DNA of 64,000 nucleotides, from the NCBI GenBank assembly GCA_026874595.1, contig CM049312.1, positions 67,982,929 to 68,046,928 on the forward strand. Reading direction: 5' to 3'. Within the stretch, counting starts at the first letter, position 1, and each line of letters opens with the position of its first letter. The DNA is from Sipunculus nudus (lineage: Eukaryota; Annelida; Sipuncula; Golfingiida; Sipunculidae). The notes under the pieces are model-generated. The model saw nothing but the letters and a program-made list of their open reading frames with translations. It had not been told where the DNA came from and did not search any database. The position numbers and the translations under genes were made by a program. Below, in pieces: positions 59,881-64,000 of the stretch.

Positions 59881-60396
59881 CCAAAAGTATGTATATATAT
59901 ATATTTATCTGTGTGTGTATAAATTTTCTGTTTGCACTGGATTTTCAATATGGCTGCTGTACAAAAGGTGAAATTTTGGCACAATATTTGTCCAAGTTCA
60001 CAGATATCACCTTGACCTTATTGCCAAGTTCGGACACTACGTAGCCCCATTATCGCTCATTTGTGGGCCGGGGGGGGGGGGGGGGGTTAGCGTGATCGCT
60101 TGAATATTGCATACATCTTGTTTGGTTTGTCATTAAGGATTAAAAAAAATTAATAATAAATTTGATTGGTTTTGTGGAGGGCTAGAATATCACCAAAGGA
60201 ACAATCCATTGAATTTGAGAGATAATCTGAATCACATAGATTTTTTTAATAAAGGATTTTATCCTATTTTGACTTTTTTATTAAGGCGTTTTCTTTATAA
60301 TCTGGGACTGTGACAGTTTGATGCGAATCCTGGAGGAGGTTTGTGGTCTCTAACTACTTTAGAGATGTTATTTCCATGTAAACATTATATATACTA

Positions 60397-60461
<65 letters not shown>
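60397..60461. repeat. (TA)n microsatellite
   Basis: About 32 units. A poly-G run lies at 60070-60086. Confidence 0.97.
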
Positions 60462-60464
<3 letters not shown>

Positions 60465-60465
<1 letters not shown>

Positions 60466-61571
60466 CATATATAATCCTAATAACAGCATTAAGGGGACCA
60501 TCCTATATTTTCGGCATTATGTGGACAATTTGTATCGTTGGAAAATGAAACCAAAAGGGCATAAATTAGTCTTAAGCATGTAAGAAAATATCATTTTAAT
60601 TTTGAAAAAATGGTTGCGTATGACAAATCCACCGATTTTCAATGTTTGATCACTGAACAGTTGATGAAATATTAGAGTGACCACAAATGGCCTCAGTAAT
60701 GTAATAAGTTTAATATATTCAAAGGGTATATTTTTACAACACTGTGACGGCAGACTTATTATATAATAAGCAATTACGAATATATCGGACGCTGATAGCA
60801 TTTTGGTAGTATATATTGGGAAAAAACTATACGCTTCTAATAATAGTCACCTTGGAAAATATGAAAGGCTCTTCGTTACACTACTGCATGCCATCGAATT
60901 ACAAAAAGGGTCTTTAAATTCGAACAGTTTTCCTTTGTTCAATTATGCTTTCTTGCCCTGATCTAAAAGTGAAGAGACATTTAAAAAGATAGTGGCCACC
61001 GGTCGCTAAAACGGATTGCTATCGTACAAGTATGCGATGTCAGGCATACGTTTACGATACAAACTGAATCAACCAGTCGATCCACCAAAATTATCCATAC
61101 AAAATAAATAAGACATAATTATACGGTATCCAAACTCACCAGGTGCATTCTGTCATGCATGAATTCATAAATGCAACGTTCACCTTAGGGGTAAGCAAAC
61201 ATTGGCTGTGCCAAGAGGAATATGTTAACTGAAGCGTCTCATGTTCCGCCCTCTCTGCTTTTATAATGACGATTACAGTGCTATGCTGGTATGGACAAAG
61301 TTTTCTGCCAATTGCAGGGTAAGGCACAGAACTTCAGTCCACTCTCCTGATTTCAGCCGACTGCGGTTTTACGGTTTACGTGGTCAAGGTGTGGGGCAAA
61401 GGAATTAAAGCCGGGTGAATTCGAATCTCAGCCGAGGAGCGGTGAGATTTTTATTTTGGTGATCGGCCCCGTCCCAGTATTAACGCCCTGCAGGCCCAAT
61501 GGGAAGTCTGTGCACCACGGTCGTGCTTTGCTTACGGTCGTGTGCTTTTCGTGGTTTCCCCGTGTTTTGAC
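60465..61571. other. No gene seen; possible tRNA-like fragment
   Basis: Non-coding. 'gtgaattcgaatctcagccg' at 61417 resembles a B box of a SINE head; the A box is not clear. Confidence 0.4.
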
Positions 61572-62465
61572 TAGTGGTGGGCTGATCATCGAGTTTTTTT
61601 CGAAAGTCAGTCGGTTTGCTGCAACTTTCAAGCGCTCGATTACGAAAGGCAACTATCGATTACATCATACTCATGATTGTTTTTACCAGAATGTCTTTAA
61701 GTTATAGGCAAAAATTACTCTTTAATGTTTTAAAACATTCCGCGCTTCATATAATGTGTCTGTGTTCCCAAATAACCTCCGTATATAACTGAGTATGGCA
61801 TCGTAGATGAGAGTAGATTAAACCTCGGTGAACTGGTAGGGAGCTGCAGAATTAGCGGCGAGTTTTTCTAACGAGATGTCTATTGCAATATATGACCGGT
61901 ATGGCGTAAAAATGCTCCATAATGCATCAGGTCTATGCCAATTTTGCAAGATTCTCTTAGAAATAATCTCCTCAACTGATGTCAGGTGCCGCTGCCGCAT
62001 GAGTAATAATAATTTTAGCTTTCAATTACTTATTTTTTAATTTTACCAAAAATTATATGGGCCTGTAATTTTTCTGGCAGGCCTGTGAGACCAGTATGCA
62101 TGTCGGCAGTCATCATAATTGTTATAAAATGTCCTGGCAGTGAAGTTAAAATGATACGCGGAAGTATTCATGAGTATTTGTGCAAGTAGATGTCCTGGAC
62201 TGTGATTTAAATCTTGATTACTATAATGAATTAAAATGAAACTTTGAACAGCATATCTTAGTGATAAAAGGAAAATATAAAAAAAGGAAAAAACTTCTTT
62301 TCGTCAGGTAGAATTACTAAGACATGCGGGCTGGGTTAAGAGAGTAAAGTTTCACAGATAATTGCACATTTCTTTATATTTTTCTGAAACGATTAATAAT
62401 CGATCATCGATCGGTTTGCCCAAACCGATGATCGATTATGAAAAAGGAACCGACTCCCACCACTA
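61572..62465. mobile_element. hAT-like non-autonomous element with 8-bp target duplication
   Basis: Ends TAGTGGTGGG and CCCACCACTA are perfect inverted repeats, flanked by gttttgac (61564-61571) and gttatgac (62466-62473), a 7/8 match that fits the 8-bp duplication of hAT elements. Sub-terminal 'gatcatcgag...cgaaa' left and 'atcgatcatcgatcgg' right are partly self-complementary. No transposase frame. Confidence 0.75.
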
Positions 62466-62473
62466 GTTATGAC

Positions 62474-63733
62474 CTACAGCGATGGGGTTGATTATGCACT
62501 TAACTAGCACAGTACTGAGCCTGGCTTAAAACGCCCTCTCATTCTACATATATATGCTTTTTGTACTTAGTTAAGCCAGCTTAAACAATGTAGGCGGATG
62601 TCCACAGTTGTGAATTTAGTAAAAAAGAAACTGCGGGTGTTTGGGAATTATTAGCGTAAGGCAAGTTGTGTAAGGTTTTGTCATAACTGACGACTGATAA
62701 CATCGACATTTTATCATTGCTGTGGCCCAGCACAGCACAGCACGTGAATGTGACGTGGTCTTACAGTTTCTTGAAAGTTAAGATATCGCTGAAGTGTTAT
62801 TCTTGCATTTATTTTGAGACATCAACTGCTTTACGCATTAATACCGAATTACAACATTGAGTAACATGTGCGGAGGAATAAACATATGTTACCACAAAAT
62901 GTTACTGTTAAAATTTGTAAGTATCTCTCGAAATGCCTTTCAGAGGAGGTAGGCGAAAACTACCCCCCCCCCCCCTGTTAAAAACAATCGTGCATGGCTG
63001 GCTTATCGTGTATTCACCTAGGGTCTATCTTGATCATTTTGACAAGTCTTTACCGCTTATAAATAGGCATCGTCCCTTAGGTCACGGTGACCAGCTGAAG
63101 GTGATCTTGAAGGTAAAAATCTAAAATAATAACACATGGAGATAAAGTCTGAGAGGAAGAGGTAATATAGGCCAAGGCTGGTTGATATGATTTGTTTTTG
63201 TTGATGAGTAAAGGGTGGTTGCAAATAAAAAAAAGTTGTAATGTTACCGTGTGTTGTCTTATGTTGAAAATGAAGCATGTGAGCAGTTTGTAAACAAAGA
63301 TCTATATACAATTACCAAGATCATTGGAAGGGTCTTTGATAAGCTGTAAGTTGTTGACAGTTCAGGGGTTGGGACATTTGTACAATTAGATCCCAATTTT
63401 GTGATCTGTATAAAATTTACTAAATTGAAAAAGTAGTATAATATTTAATATAATAAATTTAATTCAGTGCTTATAGATAAAAAAGTTGATTCAAAATTAT
63501 TTAATTAAAAAAAATAAAGCGATGGACAAACAAAACTGACCACATATTTCCACTTTCTACCGAGGCAAGAAAGTAATGAACAAATCCTGCAAAAGCTTTT
63601 AATTTTTTATAATATCACATTTTTGTTTTCAAGTTTATAAAACTTATGCATTAACACATATTTAATATATAAGGTGATTTACAATTCTTAATTGCTTCTT
63701 CTATCCTAATTTTACTCATATAACATGTTACAG
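62474..63733. other. No gene seen
   Basis: AT-rich; a poly-C run at 62964-62975. No repeat recognised. Confidence 0.5.
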
Positions 63734-64000
63734 GTGCTCTTTTTATTGTGTGACACTGGCGTAATTCGTGTTGTGACACCCTCGCCGCGCCGTTTGTTAC
63801 ATTCGCAGTTTAATCCGTACTTGTTGAACTCTCGTTGTCATGCTAGCCTTGGGCTTTCTCGCCAGGTCGTGAGTCACGTGTGGAACCTCTTATGTAGGGG
63901 CACGAACAGCGATGTTCTTCTAGATGATTCCTGTAACGTGTGTTTACTGTGTCGTGTAAGATCTTTTAGACTGTTCGAGAAGTGGAGAATTCTGGGCTTG
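63734..64000 (+). CDS. Possible partial exon at the window edge, unknown product
   Basis: After an acceptor-like 'aacatgttacag', a frame stays open for 89 codons to the window end, reading VLFLLCDTGVIRVVTPSPRR, HSQFNPYLLNSRCHASLGL, QVVSHVWNLLCRG and SCNVCLLCRVRSFRLFEKW. The stretch is distinctly more GC-rich than the preceding 2 kb. Several cysteines are present but no known pattern. It could be an internal exon or part of a repeat. Confidence 0.35.
   Translation, partial: MLFLLCDTGVIRVVTPSPRRLLHSQFNPYLLNSRCHASLGLSRQVVSHVWNLLCRGTNSDVLLDDSCNVCLLCRVRSFRLFEKWRILGL

Overview
This is eukaryotic nuclear DNA. It is AT-rich, its genes are split by introns with GT/AG borders, it has long (TA)n, poly-C and poly-G tracts, and most of it is transposon-derived or tandemly repeated. 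The mixture suggests a marine invertebrate, most likely a bivalve mollusc. Supporting signs are tRNA-derived SINEs with shared central domains, CGCGAA-rich inverted-repeat elements, 'GCGACCACC' pogo-like elements and tandem-array elements reminiscent of bivalve 'pearl' elements. The taxon call is an inference from repeat style, not from a marker gene.

Two genes can be read with confidence. (1) A complete SLC6 sodium/chloride-coupled transporter lies on the minus strand at 30864-46219. It has twelve coding exons; all eleven splice junctions have canonical borders and matching phase, giving 634 residues with twelve membrane helices. A splice acceptor just upstream of the ATG shows that a non-coding 5' exon exists further right, and an AATAAA lies 95 bases past the stop. 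(2) An NTF2-fold (SnoaL/DUF4440-like) small protein is on the plus strand, with exons at 10571-10720, 14249-14402 and 14839-14914. Its first coding exon was not found. Its last intron is unusual: the reading frame demands a GC-AG intron, but U12-like donor and branch signals lie next to it. A possible partial exon runs off the right edge (63734-64000), and a weak exon candidate sits near 24.2 kb.

Layout. 0.2-1.6 kb: two copies of a TTAA-ended inverted-repeat element. 2.0-6.9 kb: a 34-bp satellite of 105 nearly identical units, flanked by a ~208-bp direct repeat and a CGCGAA element. 7-9.7 kb: degenerate minisatellites and a SINE. 10.5-15 kb: the NTF2-like gene, with an antisense LINE relic in one intron. 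16.7-21.1 kb: compound tandem arrays and a SINE. 21-26.5 kb: mostly featureless. 26.6-27.7 kb: an inverted-repeat-bounded element filled with dimeric repeats. 29.0-30.2 kb: a pogo/Tigger-like element with a decayed DNA-binding domain. 30.8-46.2 kb: the SLC6 gene, with fold-back and MITE insertions in its introns. 48.6-52 kb: CGCGAA, tandem-array and CAGGGGCGTCAAT elements. 52.9-54.2 kb: a 27-bp minisatellite that is open in several frames. 56.6-59.1 kb: more inverted-repeat elements. 61.6-62.5 kb: a hAT-like element with an 8-bp target duplication.

The two genes show no functional link. The most striking unexplained pattern is the 12-bp palindrome GGTGGCGCCACC, which recurs at unit boundaries of several otherwise different tandem arrays. 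No bacterial-type system, CRISPR array or operon was seen.
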